A DNA stretch of 64,000 nt from Salinicoccus hispanicus. GTDB taxonomy: Bacteria > Bacillota > Bacilli > Staphylococcales > Salinicoccaceae. A program made the position numbers and the translations under genes. The stretch covers positions 62,001 through 126,000 of the forward strand of contig NZ_WUUK01000005.1 of the NCBI RefSeq assembly GCF_009831115.1, written 5' to 3'. Below the pieces are notes generated by a model that saw only the letters and a list, made by a program, of their open reading frames with translations, was not told the origin of the DNA and made no database searches. Below, piece after piece: positions 33,011 to 41,716 of this stretch (position 1 is its first letter; each line of letters opens with the position of its first letter).

Positions 33011-33607
33011 TTATATATTACCCAATATGATGCCGACTGCTTTGTTGATATCGTCCTGGGACCAGCTTGGAACACCGATTTCCACTCCGATTTCGTGATG
33101 TGCAGGCACATGGATGAAGCCGGCCGGTATATCCAGATTTTTCTGTCTCAGTATATTGAGAGTCGTATACATCAGATTATTGCATAAGTACGTCCCTGCG
33201 GTATTTGAAATGTCTGCAGGTATATTATTTGTCTTGAGTGCCTTCTCCAGACGCTTTATGGGCAGTGTAGAAAACAGGCCATCCGGTCCGGATCCATCAA
33301 TCTTTTCACCATCCGGGTTGAATCCGGCATTGTCCGTCCGGCCGTCGATGCAGTTGATGGCGATACGTTCGATATGTACCGTATGCCTGCCCCCTGCGAG
33401 TCCGAGGTTGACGACCGCGTCTGGCTGGACTGCTTCGATGTCTCCAGCAATCAAGTCGTTGATTCTATCGAATACGACCGGGTAGACCCGTCCCACTATT
33501 TTGTAGTCCCCGATGATTTCCCCATCAAAAGCTTTCACGACTGTACCCGTCGGATTCTCCTTGAACTGCAGAAAGGGTTCAAACCCCGTCAGAAGCAATG
33601 TCTTCAT
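33011..33607 (-). CDS. pcp: Pyroglutamyl-peptidase I
   Basis: Removes N-terminal pyroglutamate (5-oxoproline) from peptides in the cytoplasm. The catalytic triad is Glu80 (HIERIAIN), Cys142 (NTAGTYLCNNLMY) and His166 (AGFIHVPAHHE). Length 198 fits the C15 family (about 200-215). Released 5-oxoproline could be handled by the pxp cluster at 35-42 kb. It is upstream of nagB in the same transcript. Confidence 0.93.
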   Translation of the reverse strand: MKTLLLTGFEPFLQFKENPTGTVVKAFDGEIIGDYKIVGRVYPVVFDRINDLIAGDIEAVQPDAVVNLGLAGGRHTVHIERIAINCIDGRTDNAGFNPDGEKIDGSGPDGLFSTLPIKRLEKALKTNNIPADISNTAGTYLCNNLMYTTLNILRQKNLDIPAGFIHVPAHHEIGVEIGVPSWSQDDINKAVGIILGNI

Positions 33608-33655
33608 GCTCTCATCCTTTCATGTACCTGATATCCACTCAACTATACCAGATTA

Positions 33656-33686
33656 TAATAAAAGCTCCCATCCTAAAGATGGGAGC
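33656..33686 (-). terminator. Intrinsic terminator of the peptide-binding protein gene
   Basis: GCTCCCATC / GATGGGAGC (33664-33672 with 33678-33686) around CTAAA, followed on the minus strand by TTTTATT. Confidence 0.8.
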
Positions 33687-33692
33687 GCATGT

Positions 33693-35261
33693 CTATTCGA
33701 GATTTTTAAGATATGGGAAGCTGCTTGGATACTGATAGTAGCCTTCAAGGTCATCATTGATGCCTGCCAGCAGCACCGAATGGTAGATCGGTACGAGCGG
33801 CGCTTCATCGATGATGATCTGCTGCGCATCAGCATACTGCTGCATGCGGGTTGCTTCATCAGTCTCCGCTCTTGCCGCATCCAATAGACTGTCCACTTCA
33901 TCATTGGCAAATCGAGTGCGGTTCCCTGGTGCACCATGGTTGTCGGAGTGGAACATCGGATAGAGTCCATAGTCCGCATCGAGTGTCACCGTGCCCCAGC
34001 TGCCCATGAAGAGGTCATGCTCACCATTGGCTGTATATTCCTGATAGGCACCGGATTCCATCTGGTTGATTTCAAGCGTGATGCCAAGATCACTCAGTTC
34101 CTGCTGGATGTATGTGGCAATATCCGCAGTCGTCCGGTCACTGACGACGATTTCAGCTGTAAAGCCGTCACCGTGGCCACTCTCATCAAGCAGTTCCTGG
34201 GCTGCTTCCTTGTCATATTCGATCGGGTCAAGGTCATCACTATGGCCATTCACCGTCGGGTTGAGCGGTGTCTCGGCGACAGCCGGGATACCTTCCAGCA
34301 TCTCATTGATGATGGCTTCCTTATCGATCGACATTGCAATGGCACGTCTTACATCCGGGTCATCAAATGGTTCTTTTTCCACATTGAAGCCCATATATGA
34401 CATGCTTGCACTTTCATGACGCTCGGCTCTCGCCCCATCCGTTTCGTCGATGCGTTCGACATCACTCGGATTCACCGGATAGATGAGATCGGCATCTCCT
34501 GTCGACAGTTCTGCAATTCTCGTACCATCTTCCGGAACAGCCTTGAATGTTACTGAAGCCGGACTTGCCGGTTCGCCCCAGTAGTCTTCATTACGTGTCA
34601 GTGTAATGTGGTCGCCTTCTGCGATTTCCTCAAACTTGAAGAATCCGGTACCGACCGGATCGGCATTGACCTCTGTAAGAGGCTGGCCGCCATCCTCCAT
34701 ATTTTCGTAGTCGCGGTCGATGACTTCCTTGCTGATCATATTACCACCCGGGTGTGCCAGATGGGCCGGCAGCGCCGCAAATGGTCTTGCGGTATGGATG
34801 TTTACAGTGTAGTCATCTACAATCTCCACTTCTTCAATTTCAGTGAATAGAAACTCGAGAGGTGCACCGACTTCAGGATCACGTACACGATCGAGATTGG
34901 CCTTGACCACTTCGGCGTTGAATGGACTGCCATCATGGAAGGTCACATCTTCACGCAGATTGAATTCCCATGTCGTATCATCCACCTGCTCATACGATTC
35001 TGCAAGACCTGGTTCAAGTTCGAGGTCTTCGTTCATTCTGACCAGTGTCTCATAAATATTGATCATGACGTAAAGCGAGTAGCCATCGTTGGCTGCATGC
35101 GGGTCCAGGGAGCTCGGCAATGCCTGCAGGCTGAAACCGATATCCTCTCCACCCATGCTCGGATCACCCGACTCTGCAGCCTGATCATCAACATTGCTGT
35201 CATCTGTACATCCTGCAAGTGCCAGAATGCAGACGAACAAAAACATATATATTTTCTTCAT
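33693..35261 (-). CDS. Oligopeptide/glutathione-type ABC transporter substrate-binding lipoprotein
   Basis: A 522-residue SBP_bac_5 family protein. It starts with a lipoprotein signal ending LALAGC, followed by an acidic linker; the mature domains show LPSSLDPHAANDGYSLYVMINIYETLVR and VTFHDGSPFNAEVVKANLDR, family hallmarks of DppA/GsiB/OppA. It would deliver a peptide, glutathione or similar solute to an ABC permease, but no permease or ATPase genes are adjacent, so it is an orphan. Given neighbours pcp and the pxp cluster, a peptide or oxoproline-containing substrate is plausible but only inferred. Confidence 0.87.
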   Translation of the reverse strand: MKKIYMFLFVCILALAGCTDDSNVDDQAAESGDPSMGGEDIGFSLQALPSSLDPHAANDGYSLYVMINIYETLVRMNEDLELEPGLAESYEQVDDTTWEFNLREDVTFHDGSPFNAEVVKANLDRVRDPEVGAPLEFLFTEIEEVEIVDDYTVNIHTARPFAALPAHLAHPGGNMISKEVIDRDYENMEDGGQPLTEVNADPVGTGFFKFEEIAEGDHITLTRNEDYWGEPASPASVTFKAVPEDGTRIAELSTGDADLIYPVNPSDVERIDETDGARAERHESASMSYMGFNVEKEPFDDPDVRRAIAMSIDKEAIINEMLEGIPAVAETPLNPTVNGHSDDLDPIEYDKEAAQELLDESGHGDGFTAEIVVSDRTTADIATYIQQELSDLGITLEINQMESGAYQEYTANGEHDLFMGSWGTVTLDADYGLYPMFHSDNHGAPGNRTRFANDEVDSLLDAARAETDEATRMQQYADAQQIIIDEAPLVPIYHSVLLAGINDDLEGYYQYPSSFPYLKNLE

Positions 35262-35373
35262 TTTTCCACCCTCTCTTCTTTGTAGCTATTATACCTATAA
35301 AACCGGTAGGAAATAAAGCTGAATTTAACGGAATTCTGGTCAAATTCCAAAATTCCGCTGAAGAAAAGAAGAT

Positions 35374-36144
35374 TCAAGTTTCCTTGAAGTCTTCGTTATG
35401 CATATCGGTGACGAACATATGACCCGGCGCATGAGTGATCATGATTTCAGGTTTGGCATTGAGCGCTGCGTTTTGAGGGGTCACCCCGCATGCCCAGAAT
35501 ACAGGCACTTCGTCTTCCCCAATATCCACCGGTTCGCCGTATTCAGGTGTCTTGATATCCGTGACACCGATGGCGGATGGTTCTCCGTAGTGCACCGGCC
35601 TGCCGTGCATATTCGGGAACTGTGCCGTAATATCGGACACTCTATCCACCAGTGACTTCTTGAAGGGACGCATCGACACGACCAGTTCGCCTGAAAATAC
35701 ACCGGCCGGCGCTGTCGCAATATCCGTCTTGTACATCGCAACATTCCTGCCTTCGGCAATATGCTTCATTTCAATGTCTGCTTCAAGGATCGCCTGTTCA
35801 AAAGTGAAACTGCAGCCGATCAGAAAGGTGACGAAGTCAGGCTGCCAGTAGTCTTTGATATCCGTCACTGTCTCAGTCAGGACACCCTCCCTGTAGATAT
35901 TGTACTTCGGGATATCCATCCGGATGTCGGAGCCTTCGGCATACATACTTTCAACCTTGCCATCCTCCATCACTTCAATGACAGGGACGGCTTTTTTATT
36001 TCTCGTAGCATAAAGCAGAAAATCGAAGGCATAGGATTTCGGCAGAATGACAACATTGGCCTGGACCTTGTTGCCGGCGGCACCGGAAGTTGTACGGTTG
36101 AATGTGCCGTTTCTGATTTCCTCCCTCAACTGTTTCACGTCCAT
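35374..36144 (-). CDS. DUF1445 putative hydro-lyase (YcsI-like)
   Basis: A 256-residue protein of the DUF1445/YcsI family, related to mitochondrial D-glutamate cyclase, which interconverts D-glutamate and 5-oxo-D-proline. Conserved stretches are FNRTTSGAAGNKVQANVVILP, FLIGCSFTFEQAIL and FWACGVTPQNAALNAKPEIMITHAPGHMFVTD. The last gene of the 5-oxoproline cluster, 12 bp after the NRAMP-like gene. Context makes a role in supply or use of 5-oxoproline likely. AAGGAGGG precedes the ATG. Confidence 0.88.
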   Translation of the reverse strand: MDVKQLREEIRNGTFNRTTSGAAGNKVQANVVILPKSYAFDFLLYATRNKKAVPVIEVMEDGKVESMYAEGSDIRMDIPKYNIYREGVLTETVTDIKDYWQPDFVTFLIGCSFTFEQAILEADIEMKHIAEGRNVAMYKTDIATAPAGVFSGELVVSMRPFKKSLVDRVSDITAQFPNMHGRPVHYGEPSAIGVTDIKTPEYGEPVDIGEDEVPVFWACGVTPQNAALNAKPEIMITHAPGHMFVTDMHNEDFKET

Positions 36145-36156
36145 GTTCGTCCCTCC

Positions 36157-37368
36157 TTATCCTGTCCAGAGGTCCTGCAGACCCTGGAGTGAAATGATAC
36201 CCGCAACAATTGTAACGACAACAGCGACAATGCCGAAAACAATCATCCACGTCGGATGACGATAGTCGCCGACAATCTTCTTATTCCTTGAAGCAAGGAG
36301 CACCGCACCGAGTGTCAATGGCAGAATGAGTCCATTGAAGGCACCGGCAAGAATCAGCAGTGTGACCGGACGGCCGACAAATGTAAAGATCAGCGTTGAA
36401 ATGACGATGAATGTAATGATGACAACGTTGTTGTAGTCATCAAACACTCTATGGAGCGATCTCAGAAAGGAGGCACTCGTGTAGGCGGACCCGATGACGG
36501 AAGACAGGGCTGCAGCAACGAGCACCACTCCGAATATCTGCATGCCGATATCCCCGAGCGCAATCTGGAAGACGGAAGCCGGCGGATTCTCGGGATCGAG
36601 TGCCACACCACCGGAAACGACACCGAGGACGGCCAGGAAGAGCAGCACACGCATGACACCGGTGGTCAGAATGCCGTAGTTGGCCGCCTTGCTGACGAAC
36701 CCGAGGTTTTCAGGTCCTGTGACGCCTGCTTCAATCAGACGGTGTGCACCCGCAAATGTGATATAGCCGCCGACTGTACCACCGACAAGGGTGACGATCG
36801 GCAGGAAGAGTGTCATCGGCTCTTCCGGCAGGATTGCCCGGTAGGCCGCTTCGCCATAAGGCGGATTGGAGCGGATCATGACAAATGCTGTAATGCCGAT
36901 CATCATCACACCAAGAACCTGGATGATGACATCCATGACCGCGCGGCCATTCTTCAGCAGGAATACGACGATGGCGGTGATGCCGGCAATTGCCGCACCG
37001 ATGCGTGGATCCCAGCCGAAGATGGCATTGAATCCGAGCCCTGCGCCGGCGACGTTGCCGATGTTGAATGCAAATCCACCGAGGACGATCAGGAAGGCAA
37101 TCACGTAGCCGAGACCCGGGAATACCGCATTGGCAACATCCTGCCCCCGCTTTCCGGACACACTGAGCACCCGCCATATATTGAGCTGGGCACCGATATC
37201 AATGATGATCGATGCGAGAATGGCGAATGCGAAACTTGCCAGGAACTGTTCGGTAAACACACTCGTCTGTGTCAGGAATGCCGGTCCGATGGATGATGTT
37301 GCCATCAGGAATATCGCACCGAATAAAAGACGCCGCTGCACTGCAGTCATTTTTGGCTTGTTTTCCAT
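36157..37368 (-). CDS. NRAMP-family transporter (YcsG-like)
   Basis: A 403-residue membrane protein with 11 or so helices, similar to YcsG of B. subtilis, a distant NRAMP member always found with pxpA. The first helix region SSIGPAFLTQTSVFTEQF aligns with the unwound metal-site helix of NRAMP (DPGN in true metal transporters), but the canonical DPGN is not present, so metal transport is doubtful. It probably carries an organic acid or 5-oxoproline-related solute. It lies 11 bp after pxpA and 12 bp before ycsI. Confidence 0.85.
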   Translation of the reverse strand: MENKPKMTAVQRRLLFGAIFLMATSSIGPAFLTQTSVFTEQFLASFAFAILASIIIDIGAQLNIWRVLSVSGKRGQDVANAVFPGLGYVIAFLIVLGGFAFNIGNVAGAGLGFNAIFGWDPRIGAAIAGITAIVVFLLKNGRAVMDVIIQVLGVMMIGITAFVMIRSNPPYGEAAYRAILPEEPMTLFLPIVTLVGGTVGGYITFAGAHRLIEAGVTGPENLGFVSKAANYGILTTGVMRVLLFLAVLGVVSGGVALDPENPPASVFQIALGDIGMQIFGVVLVAAALSSVIGSAYTSASFLRSLHRVFDDYNNVVIITFIVISTLIFTFVGRPVTLLILAGAFNGLILPLTLGAVLLASRNKKIVGDYRHPTWMIVFGIVAVVVTIVAGIISLQGLQDLWTG

Positions 37369-37379
37369 AACCGAACCTC

Positions 37380-38138
37380 CTACATTGTTTGGATGTTGAT
37401 GCCTTCAGCTTCGAGCTGTCTTCTGATCTCTTTGACGAACTCGAGCGCTTTCTCTCCGTCACCATGGACGCAGATGCTGTCGGCCTGAATGCTGATATCC
37501 TTGCCGTTCAGGCTCTCCACTCTGCCTTCCTTGACCATGCGTACAACGCGGCTGACGGCTTCTTTAGTATCTGTAATCATGGCCCCTTCTTTTCTGCGGC
37601 TGACGAGCGTCCCGTCATCCTCATACGCCCGATCGGCGAAAACTTCATGGCGGACTGCGAGACCAGCTGATGCACCCGCCTTCACCAGGTTCTGATTGGA
37701 CAGCCCCATCAGCTTGAGCGCTGGGTTATAATCCTTCACTGCCTGGGCGATTGTTTCGGCCAATTCCATATCGTTGAACGTTGCATTATAGAGCGCACCA
37801 TGCGGTTTGACATGGTTCATTTCAATCCCCGCCATACGGCAGAAACCATCCAGTGCACCGAGCTGGTACACCATCATTGCGTGCACTTCCGGCATCGACA
37901 TATCCATATATCTTCTGCCGAATCCCATCAGATCAGGGAATCCGGGGTGGGCACCGATACCGGTGGTTCCACTTTTTCTGATCAGCTGGACGGTTTCAAG
38001 CATGACCGACGGGTCGCTGGCGTGGAAGCCGCAGGCGACGTTTGCCGATGAGATCAGCGGGATGATCTCACGATCATTGCCGATCGAATAGTTGCCGTAG
38101 CTTTCCCCGAGGTCTGCATTCAAGTCTACTGTATACAT
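37380..38138 (-). CDS. pxpA: 5-oxoprolinase subunit A (LamB/YcsF family)
   Basis: Subunit of the ATP-dependent prokaryotic 5-oxoprolinase PxpABC, which opens 5-oxoproline to glutamate. The 252 residues show DLNADLGESYG at the start, then SSANVACGFHASDPSVM and GIGAHPGFPDLMGFGRR, with VKPHGALYN in the middle: the LamB/YcsF barrel. RBS AAAGGGGAACG. It lies between the accC-like gene (14 bp gap) and the NRAMP-like gene. Confidence 0.95.
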   Translation of the reverse strand: MYTVDLNADLGESYGNYSIGNDREIIPLISSANVACGFHASDPSVMLETVQLIRKSGTTGIGAHPGFPDLMGFGRRYMDMSMPEVHAMMVYQLGALDGFCRMAGIEMNHVKPHGALYNATFNDMELAETIAQAVKDYNPALKLMGLSNQNLVKAGASAGLAVRHEVFADRAYEDDGTLVSRRKEGAMITDTKEAVSRVVRMVKEGRVESLNGKDISIQADSICVHGDGEKALEFVKEIRRQLEAEGINIQTM

Positions 38139-38152
38139 GGTCGTTCCCCTTT

Positions 38153-39499
38153 CTACTCGATAATATGATTGTTCAGAAGAAACTTGATGTCCACCGTATT
38201 GGACTGATAGTTCGGATGATTCATCAGATAGTGTTGAAAATCGAGATTCGTCTCGACTGGACCGATGACGGTCTCATCAAGCACGTGCATCATCTTCCCG
38301 ATCGCCGCTTCCCTTGAATGCGCATGAACAATGATTTTTGCGATCATCGAATCATAATGCGGGGGGACGGCGTAGCCCGGATAGACGTGGGAATCGATTC
38401 TTACACCTTGTCCCATTCCGAAATGCAATGTGTCGATCGGGCCGGGTGCCGGCATGAAATTATCCGCTGGATTCTCTGCATTGATGCGGCACTCGATCGC
38501 AAAACCATTGATGGCAATGTCATCCTGGGTCAACGTCAGCACCTCCTCTTTAGCCACTTCAAGCTGCAGCCTGACGATGTCGACACCGGTGATCTCCTCC
38601 GAAATCGTATGCTCAACCTGGATGCGTGTATTCATTTCGATGAAATAAAAGGCATCTTCCGACTCCACATATAAGTATTCCACCGTCCCGGCGCCCCGGT
38701 AACCGAGCTTCGCAACCGCTTCTGCTGTCCGTTCGGTAATATCCTTTCTTGATGCATCATCAAGAATCGCAGCCGGTGCCTCCTCGATCAGCTTCTGGTT
38801 GTTCCGCTGGATTGAGCAGTCCCGTTCGTACAGGTGGATGGCATTCCCCTGGCCGTCGCCGACGACCTGCACTTCGATATGGCGTGCACGCTCGATGAAT
38901 TTTTCAATATAGATCCGGTCGTCACCAAATGCATTTTTCGCTTCCTTTTTAGCGTCCTTATACTGCTTCTCAAGCTGTGCGGGTTCATGCACGAAACGCA
39001 TGCCTTTGCCGCCTCCACCGGATACCGCCTTGATGACAAGCGGATAGCCGATATCCTCGGCAACCTTTTCCACTTCTTCGAAGCTGTCGATGACGCCGTC
39101 ACTGCCGGGGATGACCGGCACCCCCGCTTCCTTCATCGTCTGGCGTGCCATCGCCTTGTCTCCCATACGAGATATAGTGTCTGAGGTCGGACCGATGAAG
39201 GTGACACCGATCTCCTCCATCCGCCTGGCAAATGCTTCCGATTCGGACAGGAAGCCATATCCCGGATGGACTGCGTCCGCGCCACTCACTTCAATGGCGG
39301 CTGCGATCGATTCGAAATCCAGATAGCTGTCACTGCTTTTCGCTGGTCCGATACAGATGGATTCGTCTGCCAATGCCACGTGCAGACTATTACGATCAGC
39401 TGTGGAATAGACCGCAACACTGTGCAGATCCATCTCCTTCAAAGTACGGATGATTCTGACGGCGATTTCGCCACGATTTGCGATCAAAACCTTTTTCAC
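38153..39499 (-). CDS. accC: Biotin carboxylase (acetyl-CoA carboxylase AccC-like)
   Basis: ATP-grasp biotin carboxylase of 448 residues starting from a GTG at 39499, six bases after GGAGGAC. Landmarks: KKVLIANRGEIAVRIIR, DAVHPGYGFLSE, the Gly-rich ATP loop KAVSGGGGKGMR, YERDCSIQRNNQKLIEEAP and the active site FIEMNTRIQVEH. It carboxylates the biotin of the adjacent AccB-like carrier. No carboxyltransferase (AccA/AccD) genes are nearby, so this pair may work with a different acceptor or be a second copy tied to oxoproline metabolism, as in staphylococci. Confidence 0.9.
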   Translation of the reverse strand: MKKVLIANRGEIAVRIIRTLKEMDLHSVAVYSTADRNSLHVALADESICIGPAKSSDSYLDFESIAAAIEVSGADAVHPGYGFLSESEAFARRMEEIGVTFIGPTSDTISRMGDKAMARQTMKEAGVPVIPGSDGVIDSFEEVEKVAEDIGYPLVIKAVSGGGGKGMRFVHEPAQLEKQYKDAKKEAKNAFGDDRIYIEKFIERARHIEVQVVGDGQGNAIHLYERDCSIQRNNQKLIEEAPAAILDDASRKDITERTAEAVAKLGYRGAGTVEYLYVESEDAFYFIEMNTRIQVEHTISEEITGVDIVRLQLEVAKEEVLTLTQDDIAINGFAIECRINAENPADNFMPAPGPIDTLHFGMGQGVRIDSHVYPGYAVPPHYDSMIAKIIVHAHSREAAIGKMMHVLDETVIGPVETNLDFQHYLMNHPNYQSNTVDIKFLLNNHIIE

Positions 39500-39500
39500 A

Positions 39501-39926
39501 CTAGTCCTCCTTTGGCTTGATGGAAAAGAGCGGCTGATCGTACTCGACACTCTCTCCATTGCCGACGAGAATTTCTTCCACGGTGCCCGATACATCTGAC
39601 TTTACTTCATTGAAGACCTTCATCGCCTCGATGACTCCGATTGTGTCTCCTTCGCTTACCGAATCTCCGACGGAAACGAACGTTTCGTCGCTGTTCTCTT
39701 CCTTCTCGATGAAAAATGTACCGACCTGCCTGGCATTGACGGTATGTGATGCATCCGGCTTTTCCGAGCTTGTGTCCGGTACCGGTGGCGCTTGTGCGCC
39801 AGTCGCCTCTGTAGATTGCGCTTCGAGATGGATTTTGAAACCCCCATCTTTGATGCTCAGTACTTTAAGGTTCTCTTCATTCAACAGTTTTGCATATGCT
39901 CTTACTTCTTCGATATCCAACGTCAT
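39501..39926 (-). CDS. accB: Biotin carboxyl carrier protein (AccB-like)
   Basis: A 141-residue carrier: N-terminal helix (about 4-20), a short Pro/Ala/Thr-rich linker (about 38-62), and a C-terminal biotinyl domain with the modified lysine K103 in VIEAMKVFNEV. The ATG at 39926 overlaps the pxpC stop by one base (TGATG), with GAGG just upstream, and its stop is one base before the accC ribosome region. Tight coupling shows pxpC-accB-accC are made together. Confidence 0.9.
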   Translation of the reverse strand: MTLDIEEVRAYAKLLNEENLKVLSIKDGGFKIHLEAQSTEATGAQAPPVPDTSSEKPDASHTVNARQVGTFFIEKEENSDETFVSVGDSVSEGDTIGVIEAMKVFNEVKSDVSGTVEEILVGNGESVEYDQPLFSIKPKED

Positions 39927-40912
39927 CACCTCTTCATTATTCTTGCGACTTTGCGGGCGACAGGTCGTACGTGCACCCGGAAAGCATTGCTGATCTCCAG
40001 ATATCCACCACTTCTGATACGCGCCATTTCATCCCGATAGAGCGCGCTTGCTTCTTCAACCGTTATCTCGGCAAACTTCACTGCATCGCCCGGCTGCTTC
40101 TGCACGAATTTCGGAATGTCTGCATGGGCGACTGTACCGATGCGCGCATAGCCGCCGGCGGTCTGCCTGTCATTGAGCAGTACGATCGGCCGGCCGCCTT
40201 TCGGCACCTGGATACTGCCGAGCTGTGTCGGCTCGGACAGTACATCATGGTCAGGTGCTGCCACAAGTTCTGGTCCATCAAGCCGGAAGCCCATCCGGTC
40301 ACAGTCCTTGGTGAGCGCATATGATGAATTGAAAAACTGCTGTTTCATCTCATCACCAAACCGGTCGAACTGCTGGCCCGGTATGACCCGTACTATTTCA
40401 TCACCGTCGTCGAAATCCTTGATTCTATATCGGGTTGCGGCCCCTGTTGTACCTGCATGCAGCATATCCCCTTCCTGTAGCGCCCGGCCACTGTGGCCGC
40501 CGATACCGCTGCGGACATGGGTCGAAGCGCTGCCGAGCACCGTCTCCACCTTGAATCCGCCCGGCACTGCCAAGTATGTCCGCGCGCCGACATCTGCTGC
40601 TCCGAACTGGATCCTACTGCCTTTTGCGACATGAACCGGTATGCCGGAGGGGTGGTCTGCATCATCAATTTTCATCTTCATATCCGCTCCGACAGCTGCC
40701 ACCACTGTATCCTTCACCACTTCAAATGTGGCACCTCTTAGTGTCATCTCAAGTCCAGGCGCATTCTCATCATTGCCGAGCAGCTGGTTGGCGAGCATCA
40801 GCGCCCGGTAATCCATCGCGCCCGCTGGCGAAAATCCTTCCGACTGGTGTCCGAACCGTCCAAGGTCCTGGACAGTCGTATGAAGTCCGGGGCGTGTCAC
40901 TTTCAACGTCAT
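39926..40912 (-). CDS. pxpC: 5-oxoprolinase subunit C (KipA family)
   Basis: A 328-residue biotin-dependent-carboxyltransferase-like (CPS_KipA-type AHS2) domain protein. It opens VTRPGLHTTVQDLGRFGHQSEGFSPAGAMDYRA, the AHS2 hallmark, and later has SDRMGFRLDGPELVA-like sequence (CDRMGFRLDGPEL) and TAGGYARIGTV. Works with PxpA and PxpB to hydrolyse 5-oxoproline. It starts 2 bp after pxpB and overlaps accB. Confidence 0.94.
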   Translation of the reverse strand: MTLKVTRPGLHTTVQDLGRFGHQSEGFSPAGAMDYRALMLANQLLGNDENAPGLEMTLRGATFEVVKDTVVAAVGADMKMKIDDADHPSGIPVHVAKGSRIQFGAADVGARTYLAVPGGFKVETVLGSASTHVRSGIGGHSGRALQEGDMLHAGTTGAATRYRIKDFDDGDEIVRVIPGQQFDRFGDEMKQQFFNSSYALTKDCDRMGFRLDGPELVAAPDHDVLSEPTQLGSIQVPKGGRPIVLLNDRQTAGGYARIGTVAHADIPKFVQKQPGDAVKFAEITVEEASALYRDEMARIRSGGYLEISNAFRVHVRPVARKVARIMKR

Positions 40913-40914
40913 CT

Positions 40915-41631
40915 TTATCCTCCTCTCACCTCGAACTGGATGTCATAGCTCCCTGCTTCAATACGGGATGCGATCTCTTTGAACTCGGATGCATCAATCG
41001 GACGATAGATGATCCTGTCCCCCGCCTGATAAAGGATGCTCTCTTCCCGGTTTTCATCAAATAGCGGTACGGGCGTCCTGCCAAGCAGGTGCCAGCCTCC
41101 GGGGGATTCAAATGGATACATGCCGGTCTGCTTGCCGCCGATGCCGACCGAGCCCGGTGGGATGCGTACTCTGGGCGTTTCGAGACGCGCCTTGTGAAGT
41201 CGTTCATCGAGCCCACCGAGGTAAGGAAAACCCGGCATGAAACCAAGCATATAGACGAGATATTCCTTATTGGCATGCAGCTCGATCACTTCTTCTGCCG
41301 ACAGTCCGTCCGCTTCAAAACTGTCGATGTCCGGCCCGTATTCACCGCCGTAGCACACTGGAATTTCAATCACCCGGTAAGATACCTCCGCTTCAAGCAG
41401 TGCCGATTCGTCAATGTCACCGACGGTTTTTTTCAAGGCGTCCACATCCGTTTTGAAAATATCAAAATAGATGATGAGGCTCGTATAGGAAAGTACAATC
41501 TCCCCGATACCCTGTATGTCCATTTCATCAATCCGATGACGCAGCGCTACGAGCTGCCGGTTGACCTTTTCATCAATCTCATCACCCAGATAGATGGTCA
41601 ATGCGTTCTCGGCAAATTGTCTGATCTCCAT
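40915..41631 (-). CDS. pxpB: 5-oxoprolinase subunit B (KipI family)
   Basis: A 238-residue AHS1/KipI family protein, first gene of the cluster. Typical motifs: IPVCYGGEYGPDIDSFEADGL, the segment LGFMPGFPYLGGLDERL, and RIPPGSVGIGGKQTGMYPFESPGGWHLLGRTP. In B. subtilis the KipI/KipA homologues also affect sporulation kinase KinA, but the enzyme role is the general one. Divergent from the M20 hydrolase gene with about 85 bp between the starts, so regulation may be shared. Confidence 0.94.
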   Translation of the reverse strand: MEIRQFAENALTIYLGDEIDEKVNRQLVALRHRIDEMDIQGIGEIVLSYTSLIIYFDIFKTDVDALKKTVGDIDESALLEAEVSYRVIEIPVCYGGEYGPDIDSFEADGLSAEEVIELHANKEYLVYMLGFMPGFPYLGGLDERLHKARLETPRVRIPPGSVGIGGKQTGMYPFESPGGWHLLGRTPVPLFDENREESILYQAGDRIIYRPIDASEFKEIASRIEAGSYDIQFEVRGG

Positions 41632-41716
41632 TCATTCACCCCTCCACTGAATATTCTAACTTTTATTATAAACCTTCATGGTTTATTATCAAAGAGAAGA
41701 AATGAAGGGAGAATGG

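Noticed and set aside
36451-37296. A 281-residue plus-strand frame
   Set aside because: Antisense to the NRAMP-like gene; highly charged, no start signal, no motif.
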